From Halichoerus grypus (taxonomy: Eukaryota > Chordata > Mammalia > Carnivora > Phocidae): a stretch of 64,000 nt of DNA. The notes under the pieces are model-generated. The model saw only the letters and a list, made by a program, of their open reading frames with translations. It had not been told where the DNA came from and ran no database searches. Location of the stretch: contig NC_135719.1 in assembly GCF_964656455.1 (NCBI RefSeq), positions 7,667,163-7,731,162 on the forward strand, read 5' to 3'. Below are positions 1 through 11,454 of this stretch, one piece after another. The position numbers were made by a program, and so were the translations under genes. Numbering within the stretch: position 1 is the first letter of the stretch; each line of letters opens with the position of its first letter.

Positions 1-656
1 GGGTCACTGTGTTGCTCCCCTGTCTCCTCTCAACAAAGACAGGAAAACAATTCCAGAAGAAGAACCTGTGGGGTTCACAGTGAACTCTTGTGAGTATGGA
101 ATCAAATCTAAATTATAGTTATTTTAATTATTGTGGGAAACAATGGTTTAAAAACCATGAAATAATATAAAAATTGACAATATAAAAATTATGCTGTCAG
201 TAGCAAAATTTGGGGGGAATCCTTGTAAGAATTTTTTTCATTTCTCCTGGTGGAGTGTTAGTCAATAGCATCCAAAGTGAAACAAATAATATCAAAAACA
301 ACTTCAACATTTTAATGTTTTCATAAAATTTTTATATCAACTGTGGATTAATTTTTAGTAATTACTGTTTCTTATTATGAGTAAACATGAGTGGGGAAAG
401 TTCAGCCATAACTCAATTCAGTAATTCTATGTAAAATAGAAAGTATATTAGAGTGCATTTAAAAATGCCATCTACATACTGTATATGAAGAGAGGGAGGC
501 TTGTAACAATGCTCATCTAGTGGGAGTATTATTTCTGGGTGGTGAGATATTTGGTGATTTTTCCCCCCACCCTTTTATTTTTTCTATATTGTCTAATTTT
601 TTTGTGTGCATATATCATATTCACAAATAAGAGTAGAGTTGTTCAAGAAAGTATAA
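1..656. other. AT-rich stretch, no gene seen
   Basis: AT-rich DNA with stops in all frames. The last 150 bases or so (about 510-656) read like the T-rich tail of an old interspersed repeat, but I cannot assign a family. No promoter, RNA gene or coding exon is visible. Confidence 0.5.
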
Positions 657-825
657 AATCAATGAAGAGAAAGAGGGAAGGAAGAAGGAAAGGAGAGAAG
701 AAGAAAAAGAAAAAAGGGAGAAAAGAAAGAAAAAGAAGAAGGAAGGTAGAAGAGGAAGGAAAGAAAAAAGTAAGGAAGGAAGAAAGGAAGGAAAAAAGAA
801 GGGAGAGAAAGGAAGAAGTATCTAG
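657..825. repeat. Purine-rich GGAA/GAAA low-complexity tract
   Basis: About 170 bases made almost only of A and G on the plus strand, with degenerate GGAA, GAAA and GAAG units. The Lys/Arg/Glu-rich open frame on plus and the Ser/Phe/Leu-rich frames on minus are translations of this tract, not genes. It probably grew from the A-rich end of the repeat just upstream. Confidence 0.9.
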
Positions 826-911
826 TACAGATGGGGAGATACTGCAAGAGGATGTGGTCCATTTATTCTGATTGGGGGAGCTAGTAAAATATAGTTGAAA
901 ATGTAAAACGT

Positions 912-1110
912 ATATGGGCTTTGGAGTTTTATAGACTTGGGTATATTCTGCATCTGCCACATAACCAGAGGTTCACTAGACAAGTTCCCTAAACTGAAGT
1001 CTGAAGTTTCCTCATCTATAAAATGGGAATAATCACACCTGCTTATAAGGGTTGCTTTGGGTTTGTGATAGGTATTATCACACTGTGCCTAGAACTGGAT
1101 AGTCCCTTAA
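912..1110 (+). repeat. MIR SINE fragment
   Basis: The order of segments matches a sense MIR: a 'ggctttggag' start, a core with the 'ctcatctataaaatggg' motif, then a tail with a 'gcctagaac' segment. MIRs are ancient mammalian tRNA-derived SINEs. It is diverged and has no visible target-site duplication. Confidence 0.75.
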
Positions 1111-1148
1111 AAATGTCAGCTTCCTTTTCAGTTGCCTCTGGTAATTTC

Positions 1149-1211
1149 CCATCCATCATCCATCCATCCATCCATCCATCCATCCACCTATCTGTTTGTC
1201 CATCCATCCAA
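1149..1211. repeat. (CCAT)n microsatellite
   Basis: About 14 units of CCAT with interruptions near the 3' end. Open frames rich in Ile-His-Pro-Ser here are translations of it. Confidence 0.95.
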
Positions 1212-1534
1212 GAAGATTTTACTGGACAAGTGTTTGCTAACTCCTAGTAAACCTCTCTGTGATAACATTCAGTCCCTGCCCTTGGCAGAGGGAGCAAGTC
1301 AGGCAGGACAAAAGGGAAACCCTGGAGCTTTAGGGCCAGAAGATGCAGGTACTTCTGCAGAGAAGCCCCACAACCGCTCATCAATACTTCGCTTTAGAAG
1401 AAATCTGTGCCCTTGCTTGGCTCACCAGAGTGGCGGCATTGTTCTGGGATCTCCGGAGCCAGTTGGAGAACATGTCATTTACATTTTGCTTCCACTGCCT
1501 CTTCTGCCTCTGTTCTAACTCCCACTGTTAAGTG

Positions 1535-1720
1535 CCGTGGCTCTTTATTATGGCTTTGAAATCGAGAAAGACACTTTGGAATTCAATTAGCCACACAGTT
1601 GCCACAGCAACGAAAACATATAAACTTAAATGATTTATACACACAGACAACACTTCAGAAAGGAATAAATTTAATCCCGCAGCTGGGAATGAAATGGATT
1701 GTGCAATAAGAAAATTGTAT
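1535..1720. promoter_or_regulatory. Candidate regulatory segment with an RFX X-box
   Basis: Single-copy AT-rich DNA with TAAT-type homeodomain-like cores and, at 1598-1611, GTTGCCACAGCAAC. This matches the palindromic RFX X-box (GTTGCC-NN-GGCAAC) with one mismatch. The segment shows no repeat signature. A regulatory role is inferred from the motif only; conservation is untested. Confidence 0.3.
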
Positions 1721-3350
1721 TCTTCTCTCCCCCACGAGAGGCCTCCAGGTCTTAATGTGATCTCAGTGAGTACTGAGCCAAGGGAAGGCAGCAGCCCATG
1801 TGCAACTCATGCTCACGCCCGGGGTTGGGGTTCACACGGGGCATTCAGCTTGCTCTGCAACCACTGGGGCATTCTGGGCCAACAAAGCCAGGCTTTGGGG
1901 TGCATATTATTCCATGGACCATATGCATGTCTTCCCACCATCTTCCTTTTTCCCATGCTGTACACAGGTTTGTACACACGATACCCCCATGGGGCTTCAC
2001 AGTAAAATGAGAGACTTCATGGAGCCATGGAACGGAAGCGGCGGCCTTACAAAACCAAAACCCAAATCAGGTATTTTGCAGCAGTTTCTGCCTCACTCCT
2101 GCTCTCTTATATCCTGTTAGAGATCAAGGATCAATGCAGCCCATTGGTGCCATTGGGCTCCGAGCACTTCTTAAGGTAGATTAATATTGACCTGGACTGC
2201 ATCAGGAACTATAGAATTTTATTTCGGCTAAGAGAACGCTTAGTCTTCATAGACAGTATGTGTCAAAATAAATGAAAGCTGACGGTATCTTGAAATAGCT
2301 ACCTTCCTTTCTAAATTTCTTTTCCACATTTTACATATATTGACCCTTTGTAATTACCCAGAATAGGAGTTTCTGGATTTCTTTTATTGCACATTCCTAT
2401 TAGTTGAACAGATATATGTGTATTTGCTTATGAAATACACACACACATATGTATATATAAGAACTACTGTCGATTTATATATATTCAAAGATAATAAAGC
2501 ATAATTTAAATTTTTTTTGGAAACATGTATTGAAATCTTAATATTTTGTCTCATATCTAAATGAATCATCTTGCACTCCACTTTGGAAACCATTGAGCTG
2601 GAGGCATCTGCATTGCTTCAGGAAGAATTAGGGTTGTTAAAATGGGAACTTCAGAGAAAAATAACTATTTAAACTTCCAATACAAGATCTTGAGGATCAA
2701 AATGGGAGAGCACGAGGGGACTGGGCACAGTGTGCTCCATGACAATAGGCTAGAAAGGAATAGAACAAGTGCAAACATACTAACCTCAATGTTCCCTGCG
2801 CTCCTAGGGGACTGAAGAGGTGGGGGTAGAGGAGAGCACATGGAAAGACCCCCATAGGTGCTTGGCTTTAGGGAACCACTGGACCCAAAGCCAATCTCTC
2901 CTCTACACTCGTACCAATTGGATGGTAACTGTGGCGCCTCAGCTGAGGAGCTGTTCTAAAGGTAGGTCCCCATCCCGTGAGGGCTTCTCCATCAACAGTA
3001 ACTGCAGGTGACCACTGAGTGGTTCAGCTGACGAAGACCACCCTTGCTTCCAAGGCTTTGCTGAGTCCATCCAAACTGCCTCGTGTGGACAACTCCATCT
3101 TTAAGTGCCCAGGACATGTAAAATCACTCCCCATTCACCCTCCCCATGTGAAAAATGGTGCAAGGGGATCCCTGACACTCCTAGGATGATGGTGGCTACA
3201 CACAAGACTAAGTCTAGCATTGTTCCTTGATGGGACTGAACAGTGATGAAACCTCCTATATGACGTATCACTAAAACCTCATTAATTGGTCTCCACTAAT
3301 ATAGCATTGTTGACTTTCCATGCTGGGTGAAAAGACTGAAGTTGGTTTTT
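1721..3350. other. Single-copy stretch, no gene seen
   Basis: No repeat family, RNA gene or exon is recognised. A short CA/TATA alternating tract lies near 2437-2480. Open frames are all at or below about 106 codons and overlap in several frames, as expected by chance. Confidence 0.5.
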
Positions 3351-3361
3351 CTTTGCAAATA

Positions 3362-4125
3362 CAGTTGACCCTTGCACAGTATGGGTTTGAACCATGCGGG
3401 TCTGCTTCTAGGTGGACTCTTTTCCATAAAGACACTGAAACGTTTTTTTGGAGATTTGTCACATGAATGCATTAAACATATGTAGATCCTAGTCTATTTT
3501 ATCATTTACGGCCATAAAATACACACAAATCTATTATAAAAAGTTAAAACTTGGGTGCCTGGGTGGCTCAGTCGGTTGAGCGACTGCCTTCAGCTCAGGT
3601 CATGATCCTTGAGTCCCAGGATAGAGTCCTGAGTTGAGCTCTCTGCTCAGTAGGGAGTTTGCTTCTCCCTCTGACCCTCCCCCCTCTTGTGCTCTCTCTT
3701 TCTCACTCTCTCTTTCAAATAAATAAATAATTTTTTTTTAAATTAAAACTTATCAAAGCCTACACATATACAAAACACTTGCAGACCATACGTGGCATCA
3801 TTTGCAGTCCAGAGAAATGTAAACAAATGTAAAAGTGCTGTATTAAATAATAACGGAATGAACTTAACTGTAGTTTCCTATAGTCACCTCCTGTTACTGT
3901 CGCAGCGAGCTCAAGTGTTACCGGTATCTGTTTAAAACGCTGAGTGAGGCTCACCTCTGCTTGAGCAGTTGGTCTCTCCAGTAAATTGCATATCGCAGTA
4001 AAAAGCGATCTCTCGGATTCTCACTATTAGCAGTTAAGTTTTGGGGAGGTCAAAAGTTAAATGCAGATTTTAGACTGCATGTGGGGTTGGCGCCCCTCAC
4101 CCCCACACTGTTCAAGGGTCAACTG
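3362..4125. mobile_element. Tigger-type DNA transposon (probably Tigger7-like MITE)
   Basis: The left end begins CAGTTGACCCTTG and the right end closes with its inverted complement (CAAGGGTCAACTG). TA dinucleotides flank both ends (3360-3361 and 4126-4127), as expected for a Tc1/mariner-pogo element with TA target duplication. Without the SINEC inserted at 3553-3742 the element is about 565 bases, too short for a transposase, so it is a nonautonomous deletion derivative. The subfamily name is from memory of the terminal sequence. Confidence 0.85.
3553..3742 (+). mobile_element. SINEC (CAN-SINE), inserted in the Tigger element
   Basis: The tRNA-Lys-derived head (gggtgcctgggtggctcag), the B-box-like 'caggtcatgatcc', a CT-rich region and an AAATAAATAA tail are in order. 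It is flanked by the target-site duplication TTAAAACTT at 3544-3552 and 3743-3751. Insertion into the Tigger copy shows the SINE is younger. Confidence 0.97.
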
Positions 4126-4369
4126 TAATTTCTTTTCCAGTAAGTGAACCTGTATACCACAAATCAGCACAAAGAAGCTCAAGTTCCAAACAAACCTTAG
4201 CATGCAATTTATATGTAATACTTAACATCTGGGTACTCCTATCAGGAAAAGTTCTGTTTTCAGCTTTCAATGAACGTATCTGAAAAAAACTAAACTGCAG
4301 TAATTTATTCGTATTCTATAATTCAGGACTTTCTCTATGACAGACGGTTCTTCCCCTAGGTATGAATGG

Positions 4370-4575
4370 ACTTTGAAGTCAGGAAAGGGGTTTGGATGCC
4401 TGCCCTACTATGGAGGTATCAACTTGGTAGTCTCTGGCAGACCACTTAACTTCCTAGACTCAGTTTTCCAATCAGTAAAATGGAGATGATAATGCCACCT
4501 TTGCTGAATTGTTGTAAAATATGTCACCAAAAGCACTTTGCCTCATGCCTAGCACACAGTAACCACTCAAACTGT
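4370..4575 (+). repeat. MIR SINE fragment
   Basis: MIR core in sense orientation: a 'cttaacttcctagactcag' segment, then 'cagtaaaatggagatgataatg', then 'cctagcacacagtaaccactcaa' at the 3' end. Confidence 0.8.
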
Positions 4576-4894
4576 AGCTGCTTTTATGGTAATTAGTGTG
4601 AATGAATGAGATTTTTCTCTACCCGCACCGCACCCCCTTGCGGATGTGTAAGTTCTCATGCATTCAAATAGGGTACGTGCAAACTCTGTACTTCTGCCTC
4701 TGTGAAGGGACAACTTCCCTTTACCACTGCTCACTCACTGGGGTTAGGTTATGCCAGGCCTTCAGGAGGATTTTGAGCAAGGTTAGCAATAGAGGGACAT
4801 AGCACCGAAGAGCTTCCGCGGACGTCTGGAACTGCTTCTTTCCCCTGCATGAAGGGACAAGACCCTCCCACCCCCCAGTGAGATCAAAAGTGAA

Positions 4895-5345
4895 TCATGT
4901 TTTTAATTTTTGCATTTTTTTTATTGTGGTACAGTAAATACACATACCATTTGCTATTTTAAGCATTTTAAAGTATATGATCCAGTGACATTCGGTACCT
5001 TCACCATGTGTACAAACATCACCACTCTTCAAATCTAGAACTTTCTCATCATCCCCAACAGAAGCCCCATAGCCATTCAACAGTCACTCCCCTCTTCTGC
5101 CCCCACCTCCCCAGCTTCTGGCTACCACTCGTCTACTGTCTCTATAGATTTGCCTATTCTGGACCCTTCCCATACATGGAATCGTAGACAATAAGGCCCT
5201 TTGTGACTGACATCTTCCATGTAGTGTAATGTTGCCAGTGGTCATCCATTTGTAGCATGTGTCAATACTTCATTCTTGTTTGTAGCTAATAATGCTCTGC
5301 TGTATGGATGTACCAACTTTATTTGGCCTGTGTTTGGGGTTGAAT
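4895..5345 (-). mobile_element. Old L1 LINE 3' end, antisense
   Basis: The plus strand is the complement of a mammalian L1M 3' end: 'ttattgtggtacagtaaatacac', then segments on 'accttcaccatgtg', 'cttctggctaccactc' and 'ccatttgtagcatgtgtca'. These correspond to the ORF2 C-terminus and 3' UTR read backwards. It is 5' truncated and strongly mutated, with no open frame. Confidence 0.85.
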
Positions 5346-5419
5346 TCCATCAGCACATGTGGACTCATGGTATGGTGGACTCTGTCACACGGGCCTCGGT
5401 TCGGTGAGACTGTGTTGGG

Positions 5420-5575
5420 TGCTCACATGTTCTGAGACTTTGGGCAAGTGTCCTGTCCAGGCTACACGGGCCCCACCTGCGGAATGAAGGTTATGATGAT
5501 CATCAGGGTCATTGGGACAATTGAATGAGAGGCACAGAATATGAACATACCTGGCATAAAGGAAGTGTCTTGACC
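5420..5575 (+). repeat. MIR SINE fragment
   Basis: A sense MIR core resemblance ('ctttgggcaagtgtcctgtcc', 'cctgcggaatgaagg') followed by a MIR-like 'cctggcataaagga' end. Diverged. Confidence 0.55.
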
Positions 5576-7035
5576 CACTTTTATTTGTTGCTCTCTTCAA
5601 ATTTCTTCAACTTCCTAAGTGTCCTTGATCAAAAGAACCACCGTGGAAACCAAGGGCTCCCAGTGAGGTGCACCTCTGCTCAGTCTTGGCTCTGCACCTC
5701 ACACTGGTGTGTGGGCCCCTTGCTGAGCCCCTGGGGGCTGTCCCCTTTTCCATCAGTGTCACACACCATGCTTGTTTTCCCTCTCCATCCTGCTTCGGAA
5801 GCTGCCCGAAGCTATCACGCGTCAAGCAGCACTGCCTGGGAAGCTGACAAGGGTTGAGGGAGCAGCCCCAGCCCTGGGCTCAGAATGGGCAGCAACACTG
5901 TTCTGGGGCAGAGGTCTGCCTTCTGGGCTCCCACTCATCTCTCAGTACTAAGCCCTGGGGACCAGCCTGGAGGCAGCTGCTCTTGCATTTGTGATGGCCC
6001 AGCATACAGATGGCATCCAACACTTCCCTCCCACAGCCACCAGAATTCCTCTCTGCCAGGGCCACACTGCAGAGCCCAGGAGAAGCGATGCTTCTAAGGG
6101 AAGAGCTGCACTGAATAACCAGGGCACGGTGTCTCTGGGTCCTGGCAGACGAGTGGATGGCTCTGCTGTTCTGTTCCGATTTTCTTTGACTCCAGCTGCT
6201 CATTTTGATTCTGCTTCTGGACTTCCCTGCTCTGGCCTATCGAACTGGCTTTGGCCATCTGGGCTCTGGGCCACCCTGTAGGCTGCAGTCCTTTCCTGGT
6301 GCTGCTCCTTTCAAAGCTGTCTCGGTCCCCAGCAACCCCCAGCTTGGGGGCATGGGCCATGCTGGCTGCCGTGTCTAGTGAAGGTGCCAGGCAGGACCAG
6401 GCCAATTGTAATGGATATGGTGCTTGGGACAGAGCAAAGCCTGGAAGGAGGCTAAGCACCAAGTGGGGCAGACCCAGCTGCAGGTTTGGGAGGAAAGCCA
6501 GCCCACCAGGCCAAGTGCACAGCAATGGGAAACAGGTGGTGCAGGGCAAATGGTCAGTCCGGGTGAGTGGGAGGGTCTAGCACAAAGCCCCAGGGGCAGA
6601 GTGTGTCCCAGCAGAAGGGCGGAGTGTGATGTGGGGAAACCCACTCAAGGGATCCAAAGCTACCCAGGAAGCTAGCAGGTGGGACACATCAAAATCCTGC
6701 AGCTTGATTCCAGCCCCTAGGTGGAGGTCAAGGGCAAAATGCTGGTCCCAGTGGTCAGCTGATAAGAACAACAAGCTAAGTTGGGTTGTAGAGGACACAC
6801 TTACCAGGCAGAGATGAAATGTCCCTCCCTGAGCTATAAGAGATGGGGTGGGGACTTGGTGTCTCAGGAAAGATGGAGCCTGGTTATTAGAACATGCTGC
6901 CTGGAGCTCTCAGACCCTTCCTAGCTGAGGTCAAGTGGCCCAGGAAGTGCTGAGTGTCACCCACTGGGGGAGACATGAACTCAGAAGCTGGATATCCTGT
7001 GGAGCCTGGCTATGGAGCAGGAGGGTTCATCCAAC
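5576..7035. other. Single-copy GC-moderate stretch, no gene seen
   Basis: Chance open frames occur on both strands, the longest 151 codons on minus at 6094-6549. None has a recognisable domain, and they overlap each other in different frames. No repeat family is recognised. Confidence 0.5.
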
Positions 7036-7038
7036 TTT

Positions 7039-7101
7039 TGTTCATTCGTTCGTTCATTCATTCATACATTCCTTGATGCATGCATTCATGCATTCATTCC
7101 C
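7039..7101. repeat. (ATTC)n microsatellite
   Basis: Degenerate TTCA/ATTC tetranucleotide array with GTTC and GCAT variants. The Phe-Ile-His-Ser open frame here is its translation. Confidence 0.9.
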
Positions 7102-7449
7102 CCAAGCCTTCCTGAGTACCTTTTGTCCATGTTAAGTTCCTGCTAAACACTTGTGTGGATTGATGTGGTCACAGGAATGTACAATACAGCATGGTCAGCC
7201 TATCTTCTAGGGACTTAGGTATAAGCCCCCCATCTTCTACAGCAAGTTTCTTGAGGGCATAGTCAGGAACTTAATAATAATTATATTTCTAACAACTGGG
7301 CACCCAAGAGGGTCCGTGAATGTTTATTGAAATAAAAACAGTTTATTTAAATCAAACTCTTTATGTTACAGTCTCACCCTGATCAATTGTAATACGATTT
7401 CCAATCAAGGTTAACACATCCCTCCCATCCTGTCCCCAGCCTCATCCCC

Positions 7450-7498
7450 ACCCCCCCCACACCACACACACACACACATGTACATGCATGCATGCACA
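7450..7498. repeat. C-run plus (CA)n microsatellite
   Basis: A run of nine C leads into about eight CA units, then a degenerate ATGCATGC alternation. Confidence 0.9.
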
Positions 7499-7616
7499 CC
7501 TTGAAAACTGGGTCACTTGAATAATTCTGGTTCTGGGGCACGTTCATTCAGAATGCTGAGTTTGGAAATGCTAGTATGACCCTGGGTAAGCATTATATCT
7601 ATGTGGTGTTTCAAGT

Positions 7617-7806
7617 TTAAAAAATATATATTATATATTATTTAATATATGATTTATCTATTTTATTGTTTTATAATAGAATTGTATATGGTTTAACTCT
7701 ATAATATAATGATCTATTTTATAATATATAAAATATAATACATAATTACATATGCTATATCGTATATCTATATGTATATATATTATTTTATAGTGTATAA
7801 AATAAT
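7617..7806. repeat. AT-rich low-complexity tract
   Basis: About 190 bases of nearly pure A/T with TATA-type alternation. It probably has low duplex stability. No gene. Confidence 0.85.
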
Positions 7807-8150
7807 CATCATGACCCCAACTACCTCATAAGCCTAGAATGTATGCATGAAATACAAGTGTGAGAGCATTTTGGAAGGGAGAAAATACTAAGAAGATTCT
7901 ACCTGTCCACAGTGGAGCTGTGGTTTCGAGGCTACTTTTCCAGCTCCACAGATCTTGCTTCCCGGGAGGGAGAAAATTCCATCACCTAAGCCCCCACCTG
8001 GAACGTCAGATGAGACAACTGGTCTCCCAGGGGAGTCATGAGTATCAGTGTATGGAGCTGTGTAAAGCATCTGGCACTTGGGCCCCAAGAAAGTTTATTA
8101 CCTTCCATCCCCTTCCCTCAAGGTAGCACTGGATCTTACCTGTGTGTTCT

Positions 8151-8277
8151 CCGAGGTGTCTACACCAGGGCATCCCACAGGGCAGGTGCCCCCTGAGGTG
8201 TCCACACCAGGGCCTCTCACACAGCTGGGACCCCCTGAGGTGTCTAGACCAGACCTCGCACAGACTCACTAAAGCTT
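8151..8277. repeat. Minisatellite, three units of 42 bp
   Basis: GAGGTGTC starts at 8153, 8195 and 8237, a constant 42-base period. Units share the 'gaggtgtc-n-acacc/agacc-ag' core and differ by point changes. Because 42 is a multiple of three, the unit reads as a 14-residue repeat in a plus-strand frame (starting with a PEVSTPG-like motif), but that frame is only 64 codons and has no family I recognise. Confidence 0.85.
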
Positions 8278-8654
8278 TGAGGAACCAAAGTGAATCCGCA
8301 GACCTCACCGGCTCAAGCATTAACTGCTCCATTAGAATAAGCCAGGTGGGCATCTGTCCTTTCCCTCAAGGTTCAGGACCACAGAGCCTGCTGGGGAAGG
8401 CCTCCCTGCCGGAGGAGACCCTTCCCTCCCAGGAAATGCCTACAGGTGAGTGAACCTAATAAAGCAATCGCCCTGGGAGGGAGGAAGGGTGAGGCAGCTC
8501 CCGGAAGGGCCAGGCTCCCCGGAGGGCAGGGCTTAATGAGGTCCTTGGGCACAAGGCCAGTGACTTTTGGCCATTCCCTGGGGCTGGATTTGCTGTGTCT
8601 TGTGAAAAGAACATCACTCTGCAGGAAGGTCAAGGGGGACAAGTGCAGGTGGAT

Positions 8655-9185
8655 GGGCAGCAAGTCCGAAAGAACCCGAGCTCTCCGAGTCAGGACAGCG
8701 CGGCTAGCGGGGGCGTTGGCCGCACTCCCAGGCCCTCTGGCAGCTTCCCGTGTGGGCACCACCTCGGCGGCCCAGGCAGGCAGCCACCGGCCTTCCTCGG
8801 GGCTGCTCTACAGAAGACCAGCGACAGCGGCCTGGTAGTTCCCTGGCAAACACCACGGGCCCACCGATGCCTTATCTGCAATTCGGAAAGAGCTCAGCAA
8901 ATGGAAACATTTTTGTAACTTAATCGGCAGTAAAACCTGACCTCTTCTGAACTCATCTGGTTGCAAAATTTGACCTTCTCTGACGTGAGGTTATCCATTC
9001 AGTGTGAATATTTATATGTGTCGCTGCAGGAATACTTACCGGTTGGGCTGTGGGTGCCGTCCCAGACGCCGCGGGGGTGTCGTGGAACGGGGACCGCGCG
9101 CGCTCAGATGCCTTTCCTCCGGCAGAAAAGGCCTGCGTCCTGGGTGTGTAACGGGCTCTGAGGGGTTCGGAGGAGGGCCGGGCCT
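8655..9185. promoter_or_regulatory. Two CpG-rich clusters with an AT-rich centre
   Basis: By eye I count about 16 CpG in 8660-8850 and about 19 in 9040-9185, far above the CpG-poor surroundings. The AT-rich centre (8880-9040) carries TGACCT half-sites at 8938-8943 and 8971-8976 and a CRE-like TGACGTGAGG at 8981. This could be a small CpG island or enhancer. No TATA box, exon or open frame supports a gene: the 130-codon frame at 8446-8838 is Arg/Ala/Gly-rich as any GC-rich DNA would be. Confidence 0.4.
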
Positions 9186-9355
9186 CAGTCTAGCGCCTTC
9201 TGTGGTTTTCCATTAACACGCAGGCCCCTAGGAAGGAATAGCATGTTCATCTTCTAGACTCTGCGTTAGTCGGAAAGGGGAGAGAGTAGCGAGAGCACCT
9301 GTTTGCGGGAACTGGAAGAACGAAGGTTCATCACACATGGAGGCAGCTGTGGGAT

Positions 9356-9545
9356 CCTATCTCTTTCTCTCTCTCTCTTTCCTTCTCCTCTCTCTTCCAC
9401 TCTGTCTTTCCTGGGGCCGCTGCTTGATTTCTCTTCCCTCCCTTGTCCTTCTGGTCCCCATTTCCTCCCTCTCCTCCCTCCCCCTTCCTCTCCTCCTCTC
9501 TCCTCCTTTTCTTCTCTCCTCCCTGCCCCCCTGCCCCTCTCTGGA
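9356..9545. repeat. Pyrimidine-rich (CT/CTTC) low-complexity tract
   Basis: About 190 bases nearly all C and T on the plus strand. Overlapping Ser/Leu/Pro-rich frames (plus) and Arg/Glu/Gly-rich frames (minus) are its translations. Confidence 0.9.
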
Positions 9546-11440
9546 CATCTGCTCTTCCCCCTTGTCCTGCCAGCTTCCTGTGCTTCCCCTGCTACTGTGC
9601 GCACTGCCTTTCTCTGTGTCCCAGTTGGACAAAGAGAACCACTTGTCTCGGCTCTTCTTTTCCAGCTAAGCTACAGACCTGCTTATCTTTTTATACCAAG
9701 TCTGTGGAAGGATCACCCTCGTTAGGTGCTCACCTTGGTGCATTCAGTTGTCTTGGGGGAAGGTACCGTGTAATACAACATAGGGCTGTTTAACTTGACC
9801 CTTGAGCATGTGCTGACCTTGGGCAGTTTCACTTAGAAGGGGTGATGATGGCCAGGCAGGCTCCAAAAGTCGACGACACGGTCCAGAGGCCAACATGGCT
9901 GGGGGATGCCACACAGGACCAGAGGCTGGAAGTATTTTAGCAACCTCCAGGACTCCTACTTATATCCTTCCCTTTCTGCCAGCGCTCAGCAGATGCATAC
10001 CTGCTCCAAACCTTCAAGTTTCCCTGAGATGGCAGGGCCCCTCCCTCTCTTTAGCTGGTCAAAACCACATGCCTCCAGGAGTCACCACTGCGGATAGTCC
10101 CCATCTGGATCAACGCTTGTCAATTCTAAGCAACCCTGCTGTCCTGGTACCTCTCATGACAACAGACATAGAGACGAGAGCACATACAAAATAGGGCCTT
10201 TTAATATGGTAGGTATTTAATGCATGTTTGTTGGAGTCATTTGGATGAATATATCAAAGAACCAATGGATAATCGTGCCTCTGGGGCTACATTTAATGTC
10301 CTCCAGCAACTCCTACAAATGTAGGAATCTGATGTGGGAAGAATGGGTTTTCCTGATGGAACGGACATCACTGGAGTCCTTTAATGGCACATCTGTGTGT
10401 GAAGCCAAAGCCAAGGGGCCTGGGCTTGCAGGAGTCACAGGCAGCCTGATCCTAGAGAAACTTCTCCTGCTCCCCATGCACCCCCCTTCTCCTTTCACCC
10501 CACCTCCCAGCTGACGTGGGAGACCCTGGGCTGACAGGGCTTGGCAAAGCAAAGTCACAACCCAGGTATATTGGAACCAGCTGAGCTGGGCCCCAGCCCC
10601 AGATTGTCATTGTCAGAAGGGGACTGAGAGAATCCTCCATGGAAGGGAGAAGCCTTGCTGTGTCAGCAAGAGCTGTTTAAATAGATTTTCTTGCTGGCAG
10701 GGTGCTAATGAGGTGCTAACACTGGGGAGGCAGGCAGGCGGGGCTTTCTGGGAGAAGGAGCCGATCTGAACAAGGCTTCAAAGGAGTTGGTTAGAAGGCA
10801 GCCCTGCCCATCTGCCCTGAGTCGATCTGAGGGCCCCTCTTTAGGAGCAGAAGGGAAGGACAGCTCAGATGTTCTGAGAACAGATCCTCTTGTTCTCTGT
10901 CTCACTGCTTTTAAATCATCCTCCTCATCATCTTCTAGAAGGCAAAGTGCTAACTACTATGCTCCGGGCCAAGTTCCGTCTTAGATTCTGCCTGCGTGCA
11001 GAAGTAGAGCGAGAGCTCCCCGCCCCCCACTCCCCCTTCACTCCCAGGCTTGCCTCATATCACAGAGGTGGGCTCTGGGACCCGGTTTTCCCCAGGGGGG
11101 GACTCCCCTTCCTGGGCTCCCACACTTCACAGCTCCTTCCAGCTGCATTAAACTTTTTTTTTTTAAACTTATTTTTAAAATTTCTCTTCTGGAAAGCTAG
11201 CAAGATACTCGGTTTGTGTCTCTCGACTTTAAGGACAAAAAGAGTTGGCATCTATTAGATCAAGCCATATGAAAGTCTCATTTTTGTAGGTCAGAAACAA
11301 TTTTATATAGGTGGTGTCACATAGTTCAAACTAATCCATCTGTCTGGAGCTGGGCATTATTACATAGGCTGGAACTCAAAACGCTGGGGGTTCTCAGGAT
11401 GGTGTCTATGAGCGCTGCCTGGCAGACTCAGAGGGACATG
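9546..11440. other. Single-copy stretch, no gene seen
   Basis: No repeat or gene is recognised. Around 10655-10720 an AT-containing block (gctgtttaaatagatt, gctaatgaggtgctaac) looks like conserved noncoding DNA but cannot be tested here. A poly-T run lies at 11155-11164. Confidence 0.45.
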
Positions 11441-11442
11441 CT

Positions 11443-11454
11443 GGGGGGGGGGGG
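11443..11454. repeat. G12 homopolymer
   Basis: Twelve consecutive G residues on the plus strand followed by GT alternation. Prone to length error in sequencing. Confidence 0.9.

Noticed and set aside
643..960. 105-codon Ser/Phe/Leu-rich frame on minus
   Set aside because: Complement translation of the purine-rich tract at 657-825.
6094..6549. 151-codon open frame on minus
   Set aside because: Unrecognised, GC-moderate DNA with several overlapping frames on both strands; consistent with chance.
8151..8277. Regular spacing as a possible CRISPR-like array
   Set aside because: Units are contiguous 42-bp repeats without spacers; this is a minisatellite in a mammalian genome.
8446..8838. 130-codon Arg/Ala/Gly-rich frame in the CpG-rich region
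   Set aside because: Composition follows CpG richness; no domain, no splice or start context, and frames overlap.
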